Below, one piece after another: positions 1 through 6,233 of a stretch of 7,848 nt of DNA. The stretch's first letter is position 1. Every line of letters begins with the position of its first letter. A program made the translations under genes and the position numbers. The notes under the pieces are model-generated. The model was given only the letters and a program-made list of their open reading frames with translations, was not told the origin of the DNA and ran no database searches. The stretch lies in NCBI GenBank assembly GCA_001797745.1, contig MGQF01000032.1:29725-37572 (forward strand). Reading direction: 5' to 3'. The stretch is from Deltaproteobacteria bacterium RBG_13_52_11 (GTDB lineage: Bacteria > Desulfobacterota > B13-G15 > RBG-16-54-18).

Positions 1-2175
1 ACCGTTCCTGAAGACCCGCACATCCGCGCCCCTGACCAATTTTCCCTCAATCACATAACTACCGGCCACCACGCCGATCTTGGAGACGCGGAAGGCCTCC
101 CTCACCTCAGCCCTGCCGAGGATGACCTCTTTCTTGATCGGTCCGAGTAACCCCTTGAGGGCCTTTTCAATATCCTCGATGACCTCATAGATGATGTTGT
201 ACACCCTGATATCCACCTGTTCCTGTTCCGCCACCCTCTTTGCCTTGCCCAGGGGGGATACGTTAAATCCAATGATCACCGCATCGGAGGCAGCTGCCAG
301 GTTGACGTCGGTCTCCGAGACCCCCCCAACCCCCTGATGGATGACCTCAATCTTGACCTCGTCAGTGCTCAACCTCTCCAGGGCCTCCTGTATGGCCTGG
401 ATGGAGCCGTGGGTATCCCCCTTGAGGATCACCCGCAACTCCTTCATCTCGCCCTCCTGGATCCGATCATAGAGATCTTCCAAGGATAGATGTTCTGGCC
501 TTACCTCCGCCTCTCCCCTGAGCCGCTTCTGGCGATGGAGGCTTACGTCTTTGGCCACCTTCTCGCTCTCCACGCAGATAAAGGCATCCCCGGCCTTGGG
601 TGTATCGGTGAAGCCAACCACCTCTACCGGTGTGGCCGGCCCCGACTCCTGCAATTGATTCCCTCGCTCGTCCAGCATGGCCTTCACCCTGCCATAGGTG
701 TCCCCTGAAACAAAGATCGCGCCGGCCTTCAGGGTCCCCTCTTGTACCAGCACGGTCCCGACTGGACCACGTCCCCTATCTAACCGGGCCTCAACAACGA
801 CGCCGCGAGCGGGTTTGTCGGGGTTCTCCTTGAGGTCCAGCATCTCCGCCTGCAGGAGGATCAATTCCAATAGATTATCTATCCCCGTTCCCTTTTTAGC
901 GGATACCTGAGCGTGGAGGGTATGTCCCCCCCACTCCTCAGGGACGAGGCCTAATTCGGTCAGGTCTCGTTTGACCCTTTCCGGGTCAGCTTCAGCCTTA
1001 TCTATCTTGTTGATGGCAACGATGATGGGGACTTCGGCGGCCTTGGCATGATCGATGGCCTCAACGGTTTGGGGCATTACCCCATCGTCAGCCGCCACCA
1101 CCAGCACCACGATGTCCGTCACCTGGGCCCCCCTGGCCCGCATAGCGGTGAAGGCCTCGTGTCCCGGGGTATCGATAAAGACGACGGTCCCCTTATCGAG
1201 CTCAACCTTATAGGCCCCGATGTGCTGGGTGATGCCCCCGGCTTCTTCGTCAACCAGGTGGGACTTCCTGACAGCATCGAGTAACAGGGTCTTGCCGTGG
1301 TCCACGTGCCCCATAATAGTGACCACAGGGGGTCGGGGAAGGAGCTTGTCAGGGGAATCCTCAACCCGCTGCAGGATCTTGTCTACATCGATGGCAATGT
1401 TCTCCACCTCATAGCCGAATTCAGTGGCCACCAAGGCGGCGGTATCCACGTCGATGGTCTGATTGACGGTGGTCATCACACCCAGTTGCATCAACCGTTT
1501 GCCCACCTCCCCCACCTTAGCCCCCATCCGCTGGGCCAACTCTCCCACCGAGATCACCTCAGTGATCCTGATGACCTTCTTGATGGCCTTAGGGGTGGTG
1601 ATCTGGGTCTTGAGGCGTGGTCGGGTAACTACCTTCCTTTTGGCAGGCCTTGGTGCGGTGAAAACCCGCTCTCCCCTCCGTGCGACAGGGGCCTCCTCAA
1701 GCTCGCCTTCTTCAATGGTAATAACCTCCCTGCGTCTCCTGAACTTCTTCCGGGCCTTCTCCTCAAGCTCCTCTCGCTCCTTCTTGGTCTTTCGCTCTTT
1801 TCTTTCCTTCTCGGTCAGTACCTCAACAACAGGCACTTTTTCCACAACTTCTAGGGGCTTCTCTTCGCGGGGGCGGGGGGGCGTTACCTTTTCAGGGAGT
1901 GTAGGCTCGGTCTTCGCCCGCAGATCGACCCTCCCCACCACCCGCGCCGGCCGCGTTTTCTCCTTGGGGATCTTGACGACGCGGGGTTCCTTCTTGGGAG
2001 ATGGGGCTTCTTCTTTGACCTCGATCACGGGAGGGACTTCGGGGGCCAATTCCTGGGCCTCTGCCGCCGCTTGTTCCTCGGCAGGAAGCTCCAGCTCCGT
2101 CACCCTCTTGCGCCTGCGGATGATCGTGGGCTGGATCCGTCTTTCTTCGACCTCAACCTTGCCGTCCTCTTCCAT
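1..2175 (-). CDS. infB: Translation initiation factor IF-2, C-terminus beyond the left edge
   Basis: GTPase that brings initiator fMet-tRNA to the 30S subunit and promotes 50S joining, acting in the cytoplasm. The frame is open for 725 codons from ATG 2175 to the window edge; roughly 70 C-terminal residues are probably missing. Visible order: a highly charged Lys/Arg/Glu/Pro-rich region (about residues 1-195), one IF2_N-type domain (about 200-258), then the G domain. Its motifs are G1 GHVDHGKT (289-296), G2 AGGITQH, G3 DTPGH (335-339), G4 NKID (389-392) and G5 SAK (425-427). A beta-barrel domain II (from about 455) and domain III with GVGGVSETDVNLAAAS (ending near 630) follow. The start is set by an AGAGGA Shine-Dalgarno sequence 9 nt upstream and by the ylxR stop just before it. 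It is last of the visible rimP-nusA-ylxR-infB cluster. The protein lacks the IF2_N copy often found at the extreme N-terminus. Confidence 0.97.
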   Translation of the reverse strand, partial: MEEDGKVEVEERRIQPTIIRRRKRVTELELPAEEQAAAEAQELAPEVPPVIEVKEEAPSPKKEPRVVKIPKEKTRPARVVGRVDLRAKTEPTLPEKVTPPRPREEKPLEVVEKVPVVEVLTEKERKERKTKKEREELEEKARKKFRRRREVITIEEGELEEAPVARRGERVFTAPRPAKRKVVTRPRLKTQITTPKAIKKVIRITEVISVGELAQRMGAKVGEVGKRLMQLGVMTTVNQTIDVDTAALVATEFGYEVENIAIDVDKILQRVEDSPDKLLPRPPVVTIMGHVDHGKTLLLDAVRKSHLVDEEAGGITQHIGAYKVELDKGTVVFIDTPGHEAFTAMRARGAQVTDIVVLVVAADDGVMPQTVEAIDHAKAAEVPIIVAINKIDKAEADPERVKRDLTELGLVPEEWGGHTLHAQVSAKKGTGIDNLLELILLQAEMLDLKENPDKPARGVVVEARLDRGRGPVGTVLVQEGTLKAGAIFVSGDTYGRVKAMLDERGNQLQESGPATPVEVVGFTDTPKAGDAFICVESEKVAKDVSLHRQKRLRGEAEVRPEHLSLEDLYDRIQEGEMKELRVILKGDTHGSIQAIQEALERLSTDEVKIEVIHQGVGGVSETDVNLAAASDAVIIGFNVSPLGKAKRVAEQEQVDIRVYNIIYEVIEDIEKALKGLLGPIKKEVILGRAEVREAFRVSKIGVVAGSYVIEGKLVRGADVRVFRNG

Positions 2176-2180
2176 GCAAC

Positions 2181-2462
2181 CTATTCCTCTCCTGCCATGG
2201 CCCGCAAGAGTCCTCGTAAAAAGCCCTCTTCGACGTCACGGGGCAAAGAAGCTCGCAGTGAATAGGATAATCTCCCCTTTTTCTTGAGCAGGAAGCGCAC
2301 ACAGTCTGCCTGGTGGCACAGATAGGCCCCCCTGCCGGGAACCCTCCCGCCTTCATCAACCATCAATGCCCCGTCTTTGATCACGATTCTCACCAACTCC
2401 CGCTTTTGCCTCTGTTGACCGCACCCCAGACAGGTCCTGATAGGAACATGCTTGGTCCTCAT
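2181..2462 (-). CDS. ylxR: YlxR family (DUF448) small nucleic-acid-binding-type protein
   Basis: A 93-residue basic protein of the YlxR/DUF448 family, which typically sits between nusA and infB. Family signatures are present: RTCLGCG near the N-terminus (residues 9-15) and GRGAYLC (43-49), with a further Cys at 54. A Lys/Arg-rich stretch follows (about 56-70). The family fold is thought to bind RNA, and members have been linked to regulation of gene expression, but the exact molecular role is unsettled; function here is inferred from family and position. Its ATG overlaps the nusA stop as ATGA, and the purine-rich AAGGGAGA abuts the start, so translation is probably coupled to nusA. It ends 5 nt before infB. 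The four cysteines (11, 14, 49, 54) could hold a metal, but this is speculative. Confidence 0.93.
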   Translation of the reverse strand: MRTKHVPIRTCLGCGQQRQKRELVRIVIKDGALMVDEGGRVPGRGAYLCHQADCVRFLLKKKGRLSYSLRASLPRDVEEGFLRGLLRAMAGEE

Positions 2463-3928
2463 TCTCCCTTGTCGATATACTCCTTGGCCGTCTGGATCAG
2501 GTTCTCCGCCTTCTTGCGGCTACAACCAGGCAGCTGGGAGAGAACTCCCACATCCGCCTGGAAGAGATCCCGCACACTCCCATATCCTGACTCCTGCAAG
2601 AGGGCGGCGGTCTTCTTTCCTACCCCGGGTAGCTGCTCCAGGGGGTCATCCCCCCGTCTGACCCGCTCCAGCTTCCCTTCCTCTGAGACAGTGGTGAGGC
2701 CAGCCATGGCCCGGGCGGCCTCCACGATCTTCTCTCCCTTCTTTTCACCGATTCCGCAGATTCTGCCCAACTCCTCGCCGTCTGCCTCAGCCACATCCTC
2801 GATGGTGTAAAACCCCTCGTCATAGAGGACTCGGGCGATGATCTCCCCTACCCCGGGTAGGGCAGTGAGGCGCGCAACGACCTCTTCCGAGAGCTTCTCC
2901 ATCTTCGATTCGCTCTTGATGTCGATCTTCCATCCCGTCAGCTTCGATGCCAGGCGGACGTTCTGCCCCCGCTTGCCGATGGCCAGGGAGAGTTGGTCGT
3001 CCGCTACGACGATCTCCATATACTTTTCCTCATCGTTGAGATAGACCTTGGAGACCTTGGCTGGTGAGAGGGCGTTACAGACGAACTTGGCTGGATCCGA
3101 GCTATAGGGGATAATATCGATCTTCTCCCCCCGTAACTCCTGTACTACGCTCTGGACCCGGGAACCCTTCATTCCCACCGATGCCCCCACGGGATCCACA
3201 TCGGCGTCGTTGCTGTACACGGCTATCTTGGATCGCTCACCAGGCTCCCGGGCCGCACTCATCACCCGCACAATCCCTTCGGAGATCTCAGGGACCTCGA
3301 GTTCAAAGAGCTTGGCCAAAAAGCCGGGGTGGGTTCTGGAGAGGTAAATCTGGCACCCGACAGGGGTCCTCTGGACATCCAAGATAAAGGCCTTGATGCG
3401 ATCCCCCCGCTTATAGGCTTCACGTGGGACCTGTTCCCTCTTGGGCAAGATGGCCTCAGTCCGACCGAGGTTCACGTAGATGTTGCCACGCTCGATCCGC
3501 TGGACAAAGCCGGTGACCACCTCCCCCTTTCGGTCCTTATACTCGTTGTAGGTGGTTTCCCCCTCCGCATCCTTGACCCGCTGCATGATAACCTGTTTGG
3601 CCGTTTGGGCCGCGATCCTCCCTAGGTCTTCGACGCTCAGCTTGACCCCCAGACTGTCCCCGACCTCCGCATCGGGGTCCATCCGCTTGGCCTCTTCCAA
3701 AGGGATCTCCAGATCGGGGTCTTGGACCTTTTCAACTACGGTCTTAAACAGGAAGAGCTCGACCTCTCCCAGGTCCTCGTTGAAGCGTGCCTCGATGTCC
3801 TTCTGCAGGCCGTATCTCTTCTTCGAGGCCTTTAACATGGCATCTTCCAGGGCCTCAATGATGACCTGTTTGTCGATGCCTTTGTCCCTTCCAACCTGTT
3901 CGATGAGATAGTTAAGGTTCTGGTTCAT
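2459..3928 (-). CDS. nusA: Transcription termination/antitermination factor NusA
   Basis: Binds RNA polymerase and nascent RNA to modulate pausing, intrinsic termination and antitermination. The 489 residues match the long proteobacterial form. Domains in order: N-terminal RNAP-binding domain (1 to about 130); S1 domain (about 134-200); KH1 with VGMKGSRVQSVV (251-262); KH2 with the IGKRGQN GxxG loop (317-323) and WKIDI; and two C-terminal helix-hairpin-helix acidic repeats. The repeats begin at LPGVGE (357-362) and LPGVGKK (433-439), each followed by a second hairpin (CGIGEKK, LPGCSRKK). A GAGGGC Shine-Dalgarno sequence 6 nt before ATG 3928 overlaps the end of rimP, and the stop overlaps the ylxR start. 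In E. coli NusA feeds back on its own operon; the terminator in the rimP leader here would allow a similar loop, which is inference. Confidence 0.97.
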   Translation of the reverse strand: MNQNLNYLIEQVGRDKGIDKQVIIEALEDAMLKASKKRYGLQKDIEARFNEDLGEVELFLFKTVVEKVQDPDLEIPLEEAKRMDPDAEVGDSLGVKLSVEDLGRIAAQTAKQVIMQRVKDAEGETTYNEYKDRKGEVVTGFVQRIERGNIYVNLGRTEAILPKREQVPREAYKRGDRIKAFILDVQRTPVGCQIYLSRTHPGFLAKLFELEVPEISEGIVRVMSAAREPGERSKIAVYSNDADVDPVGASVGMKGSRVQSVVQELRGEKIDIIPYSSDPAKFVCNALSPAKVSKVYLNDEEKYMEIVVADDQLSLAIGKRGQNVRLASKLTGWKIDIKSESKMEKLSEEVVARLTALPGVGEIIARVLYDEGFYTIEDVAEADGEELGRICGIGEKKGEKIVEAARAMAGLTTVSEEGKLERVRRGDDPLEQLPGVGKKTAALLQESGYGSVRDLFQADVGVLSQLPGCSRKKAENLIQTAKEYIDKGE

Positions 3929-3938
3929 CTTGTTGCCC

Positions 3939-4412
3939 TCACAAACGATTCAGTTCAAGCTCAAGGTTCGCCTTGAGGATGGATGAGAGGGGAATGACAA
4001 AGACCTCGCTTCCCTCCACCTTCACCATGACCTTGCCCTCGGCGCAGCCGAGCAGATCACCCTTGAAGTTGCGCCTCCCCGACACCGGATCTTTTGTCTT
4101 AATCCGCACCCGTCTGCCGGAGTATTGGATAAAATCCGCCTCTTTCTTTAAGGGTCTGTCCAACCCGGGGGAAGAAACCTCCAGACGATACGAGGTCGGT
4201 ATGATATTCTCCACATCCAGCAACTGCCCGAACTCCCTGCTCACCCGGGCACAATCGTCCAGCGTTATACCGAGCTTCCTATCGATGAGGACCCTCAGGA
4301 CCCAGCCTCCCCGCTCCCACTTATATTGGATATCCACCAATGAGAGCCCTTCTGCCTTTAGGAAGGGCTCAAGGATTCCTTCGGCCTTCTGCACGATGGC
4401 CCCTCTATTCAT
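3939..4412 (-). CDS. rimP: Ribosome maturation factor RimP
   Basis: Assists assembly of the 30S subunit; cytoplasmic. At 157 residues it has the usual family length. The N-terminal alpha/beta domain spans about residues 1-80 and ends in the hallmark EVSSPGLDRPL (78-88); the SH3-like C-terminal domain spans about 92-157. The ATG at 4412 is chosen over an in-frame TTG at 4436 for two reasons. AGGGGCTG lies about 11 nt upstream of the ATG. The extra residues from the TTG would also be encoded by the U-tract and Shine-Dalgarno region. It is the first gene of the rimP-nusA-ylxR-infB cluster, 10 nt before nusA. Confidence 0.95.
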   Translation of the reverse strand: MNRGAIVQKAEGILEPFLKAEGLSLVDIQYKWERGGWVLRVLIDRKLGITLDDCARVSREFGQLLDVENIIPTSYRLEVSSPGLDRPLKKEADFIQYSGRRVRIKTKDPVSGRRNFKGDLLGCAEGKVMVKVEGSEVFVIPLSSILKANLELELNRL

Positions 4413-4434
4413 ATCATAATAAACAGCCCCTAAC

Positions 4435-4458
4435 AAAAAAGCGGGTTTTTATACCCGC
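4435..4458 (-). terminator. Intrinsic terminator or attenuator just upstream of rimP
   Basis: Read on the minus strand: a perfect 6-bp stem GCGGGT/ACCCGC (4458-4453 and 4446-4441) with a 6-nt AT-only loop, followed directly by six Ts (4440-4435). On the plus strand the flank after the stem is not a T-run, so it acts on minus-strand transcription. It lies downstream of the zinc-ribbon gene and only 22 nt before the rimP ATG. It either ends the upstream transcript or attenuates the rimP operon. Confidence 0.75.
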
Positions 4459-4464
4459 CTTTCG

Positions 4465-4488
4465 AAAAAAAGCAGGATTTGTTATCCT
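4465..4488 (-). repeat. Weak hairpin with T-run, possible secondary terminator
   Basis: A 5-bp inverted repeat AGGAT/ATCCT with a 5-nt loop, followed on the minus strand by GC and seven Ts (4471-4465). It sits just upstream of the stronger terminator. The stem is short and AT-rich, so function is doubtful. Part of it (TTTGTTA on plus, 4478-4484) is also complementary to TAACAAA at 4431-4437, the U-tract side of the main terminator. Confidence 0.25.
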
Positions 4489-4489
4489 T

Positions 4490-4519
4490 ATTTTTAGCAC
4501 AGGTGATTTAAAAATGCAA
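4490..4519 (-). promoter_or_regulatory. Candidate promoter for the rimP-nusA-ylxR-infB operon
   Basis: Minus strand: TTGCAT (4519-4514), a 17-nt spacer, then TAAAAAT (4496-4490). The elements match the sigma-70 consensus only moderately (3/6 and 4/6), but spacing is ideal and the site lies between the zinc-ribbon stop and rimP. A start near 4484 would give a leader of about 72 nt that contains the GCGGGT/ACCCGC terminator. Confidence 0.4.
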
Positions 4520-4536
4520 GGGGTTTTTTCAAATGA

Positions 4537-4752
4537 TCAACGGATGATGAGGCGAACCCCCTGCTCCCCTTTCTCTATCTTATCCCCTACAGAATGACCG
4601 CATTGGGCACACAAATATTCGTATTTTTCAGCATCGGGGAGGACGAGCAGCAGCCTTTTGCGAACGGGGGTCGCCATCTTACAACGGGGGCAAAAGAGCG
4701 CGGTGGCCTCAAAGTTCTTATATTCTGCCTCACGTGCCATCGGTTTAAACAT
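4537..4752 (-). CDS. Small zinc-ribbon protein of unknown function
   Basis: A 71-residue protein from ATG 4752. It has two CxxC knuckles, CPRC (residues 21-24) and CAQC (48-51), separated by a 23-residue strand-rich segment (RKRLLLVLPD). This is the pattern of a four-cysteine zinc ribbon. There is no signal peptide or membrane segment, so it is probably cytoplasmic. The start is uncertain: in-frame choices are TTG 4776, ATG 4752 and ATG 4740 (protein beginning MAREAEYKNF), and none has a clear Shine-Dalgarno sequence. It lies upstream of rimP on the same strand, separated from it by a terminator. I do not recognise a characterised homologue. The coherent cysteine spacing argues it is real. 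A role in nucleic-acid or protein binding is only a guess. Confidence 0.7.
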   Translation of the reverse strand: MFKPMAREAEYKNFEATALFCPRCKMATPVRKRLLLVLPDAEKYEYLCAQCGHSVGDKIEKGEQGVRLIIR

Positions 4753-4904
4753 AATGCCGAACAGGGCGTTCGTCAAGGCATGGCACGAGGGCTGCAGCTT
4801 GGGGTTTAACCCTTCACACCCCCCTTTTTGGATCGCTGTTTTAAGAACTATTTGAACAAATAAATATTAAAATCAATTTTATCTAACTTTCACCCAAATT
4901 CTTC

Positions 4905-4933
4905 TTGACAAAAAATGAGAAATTGGCTAAATT
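4905..4933 (+). promoter_or_regulatory. Sigma-70-like promoter of the XRE-cupin/maf/yggS/argH genes
   Basis: A perfect -35 box TTGACA (4905-4910), exactly 17 nt of spacer, and a -10 box TAAATT (4928-4933, 4 of 6 matches). It is preceded by AT-rich DNA. The expected start near 4940 leaves a leader of about 80 nt before ATG 5019. No other promoter is evident before the downstream genes. Confidence 0.7.
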
Positions 4934-4934
4934 T

Positions 4935-4972
4935 ATTGTCCCTTTCGTTCGAAGATTTATGCTCAGGACAAT
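4935..4972. repeat. Inverted repeat, possible operator
   Basis: ATTGTCC (4935-4941) is repeated inverted as GGACAAT (4966-4972) with 24 nt between, in which TTCGAA (4948-4953) is itself palindromic. The dyad starts 1 nt after the -10 box and spans the expected transcription start. It is thus placed where a repressor such as the adjacent XRE protein could bind. It could also form a stem in the leader RNA. Confidence 0.35.
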
Positions 4973-5000
4973 ATGTTAGGATAGGGTGCCGTAACCCATA

Positions 5001-5010
5001 AGGAGGAGGG
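5001..5010 (+). promoter_or_regulatory. Strong ribosome-binding site with two possible starts
   Basis: AGGAGGAGGG contains two overlapping Shine-Dalgarno matches. AGGAGG (5001-5006) lies 5 nt before an out-of-frame ATG at 5012, which opens a 13-codon ORF ending at 5053. GGAGGG (5005-5010) lies 8 nt before ATG 5019, the start of the regulator. The latter gives the complete HTH protein and is taken as the main start. Confidence 0.7.
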
Positions 5011-5018
5011 TATGTTTT

Positions 5019-5579
5019 ATGGTACAGACTCAGGCATTAGATATCGGCAGTAAACTCAAGGCCATTAGAGGAGAAAAGAGGATCTCTCTGCGTACTTTGG
5101 CTAAGTTGAGCGGTCTTTCGGTGAACACATTGAGCCTCATCGAGAGGAACATCACCTCTCCGACGGTAAATACCCTCTACAGCATCAGCAAGGCCTTGGG
5201 GGTGAAGATCAATTACTTCTTCGATGAGGAGAGGATAGAAGAGGCGATCTTCGCCAAAAAGGGGCAGCGCAAACAGGTGGAAACCAAGGATAGGGGGATA
5301 AGATTTGAGAGCCTCGGTACCGGCCTCATACAGCAAGGTCTGGAGGCCTATATGCTTACCGCCACCAAAGGCACCAAGAGCGGGACCAAAGGGGTAAGCC
5401 ATCTCGGAGACGAGCTGGTCTTCTGCCTGCAGGGGAAATTCCAATTCGAGATCAAGAAAGAGAAGTATACCCTCGAAGAGGGAGATAGCCTCCTCTTCAA
5501 AGGAAGTCTCCCTCAGCAGTGGGAGAATATCGGGAACGGGGATTCCGTCCTCCTCATGGTGAGGGGGATGGAAAAATAA
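5019..5579 (+). CDS. XRE-family transcriptional regulator with C-terminal cupin domain
   Basis: A 186-residue DNA-binding regulator. The N-terminal helix-turn-helix spans about residues 9-67: LRTLAKLSGLS, then the recognition-helix region VNTLSLIERN, then PTVNTLYSISKALGV. A charged linker (about 68-95) leads to a single cupin fold (about 96-183). Cupin motif 1 is HLGDELVFCLQG (from H128, with E132); motif 2 is GDSLLFKGSLPQQWENIG. The PH pair common in motif 2 of this class is PQ here, and motif 1 has one His, so metal binding is probably weakened or lost. The cupin likely senses a small ligand that I cannot identify. It is the first gene after a good promoter with a nearby dyad, which suggests autoregulation and control of the downstream genes (inference). 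Domain architecture is confident; the regulon is unknown. Confidence 0.92.
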   Translation: MVQTQALDIGSKLKAIRGEKRISLRTLAKLSGLSVNTLSLIERNITSPTVNTLYSISKALGVKINYFFDEERIEEAIFAKKGQRKQVETKDRGIRFESLGTGLIQQGLEAYMLTATKGTKSGTKGVSHLGDELVFCLQGKFQFEIKKEKYTLEEGDSLLFKGSLPQQWENIGNGDSVLLMVRGMEK

Positions 5580-5615
5580 AGAGAACCATCTTCCCTGGGT
5601 ACATCCTCCAAGATC

Positions 5616-6197
5616 GTGTCGCAACAGTTGATTCTGGCCTCTTCTTCGCCGCGGAGAAGAGACCTCCTCTCCTCATTAGGGCTTCAGTTTCAGGTCGTCC
5701 CTGCTGCGTTACGGGAAATCCCCTCTCCTCATGAAGCCGCCAAAGACTTCGCCGTCAGGGTGGCAGAGAAAAAGGCCCTGGCCGTCGGGAATAAATATCC
5801 CCACGCCTGGGTTATCGGGGCCGACACAGTAGTCGCCGTTGAAGGTGAGATCTTAGGAAAACCACGCGACAGGGAAGACGCAAAGAAGATGTTGCAGCAA
5901 TTGGCCAACAGAGAGCACGTAGTGATCACCGGCTACACCCTCATGAAGGTAGCGGAGGGGAAAACGATGAGGGGGGTTGAGGAAACGCGGGTCAAGATAA
6001 GTTCTCTCGATGAGCGCGAGATAGAGTGGTATATCAATACCGGTGAGCCCTTTGATAAGGCAGGGGGATATGCCATTCAGGGGAAAGGGGCCTTTATGGT
6101 AGAATGGATAGAGGGATCGTATACCAACGTGGTGGGGCTCCCCCTTTGCCAGCTCATCAGGCTCTTCAAGGATGTGTCCATTGTCGATATCTTTTAG
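5616..6197 (+). CDS. maf: Maf family nucleoside triphosphate pyrophosphatase (dTTP/UTP type)
   Basis: A house-cleaning enzyme that hydrolyses non-canonical or excess nucleoside triphosphates to monophosphate and pyrophosphate. At 193 residues it is full length. The P-loop-like N-terminus is LILASSSPRRRDLL (5-18); the catalytic region is GADTVVAVEGEILGKP, with D70 as probable general base and K82; the C-terminal part has DKAGGYAIQGKG (147-158). The Gln in GYAIQG resembles the YhdE (dTTP/UTP) subgroup rather than the YceF (m7GTP) subgroup. The start is GTG 5616, supported by the family N-terminus, because an in-frame stop (that of the preceding gene) lies 36 nt upstream and no in-frame ATG intervenes. 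No clear Shine-Dalgarno sequence precedes it, so translation may depend on coupling or be modest. It lies 36 nt after the regulator and 36 nt before the PLP-binding gene. Confidence 0.94.
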   Translation: MSQQLILASSSPRRRDLLSSLGLQFQVVPAALREIPSPHEAAKDFAVRVAEKKALAVGNKYPHAWVIGADTVVAVEGEILGKPRDREDAKKMLQQLANREHVVITGYTLMKVAEGKTMRGVEETRVKISSLDEREIEWYINTGEPFDKAGGYAIQGKGAFMVEWIEGSYTNVVGLPLCQLIRLFKDVSIVDIF

Positions 6198-6233
6198 ATA
6201 CGGAGGGTCTTTTCTCTTTCTGCACAGATTCTC

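Larger units (their letters stand above)
4753..5018. other. AT-rich divergent intergenic region
   Basis: This region separates the minus-strand zinc-ribbon gene from the plus-strand regulator. No coding sequence is credible and no tRNA is visible. It holds an 11-base palindrome GGGTTTAACCC (4802-4812), a very AT-rich tract (about 4840-4935) that could serve as an UP element, a plus-strand promoter, a dyad near the expected start site and a strong ribosome-binding site. No well-matched minus-strand promoter for the zinc-ribbon gene could be identified. Confidence 0.7.

Noticed and set aside
1297..1854. Plus-strand open frame of 185 codons opposite infB
   Set aside because: Antisense to the IF2_N and G1 region of IF-2, low-complexity His/Leu/Pro composition, no credible ribosome-binding site or motif.
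1463..2287. Plus-strand open frame of 274 codons opposite infB
   Set aside because: It is rich in Ser/Arg/Leu runs with no domain-like pattern and lies antisense to the continuous infB frame; it is a compositional shadow of the charged IF-2 linker.
4413..4436. TTG start for rimP eight codons upstream of ATG 4412
   Set aside because: The added codons overlap the terminator U-tract and the AGGGG Shine-Dalgarno sequence, and family length fits the ATG start.
4413..4440. Promoter for rimP overlapping the terminator U-tract (TTTTTT, 16 nt, TATGAT)
   Set aside because: The -10-like TATGAT abuts the ATG, which would make a nearly leaderless transcript and waste the Shine-Dalgarno sequence; the -35 match is poor.
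4753..4830. Possible tRNA or structured RNA upstream of the zinc-ribbon gene
   Set aside because: A short GGGTTTAACCC palindrome and a GTTCGGC-like string are present, but no acceptor stem, D-arm or T-arm cloverleaf can be assembled on either strand.
5037..5624. Minus-strand open frame of 195 codons opposite the XRE-cupin gene
   Set aside because: The opposite strand encodes a recognisable HTH-cupin protein with a promoter and ribosome-binding site; the antisense product resembles nothing.
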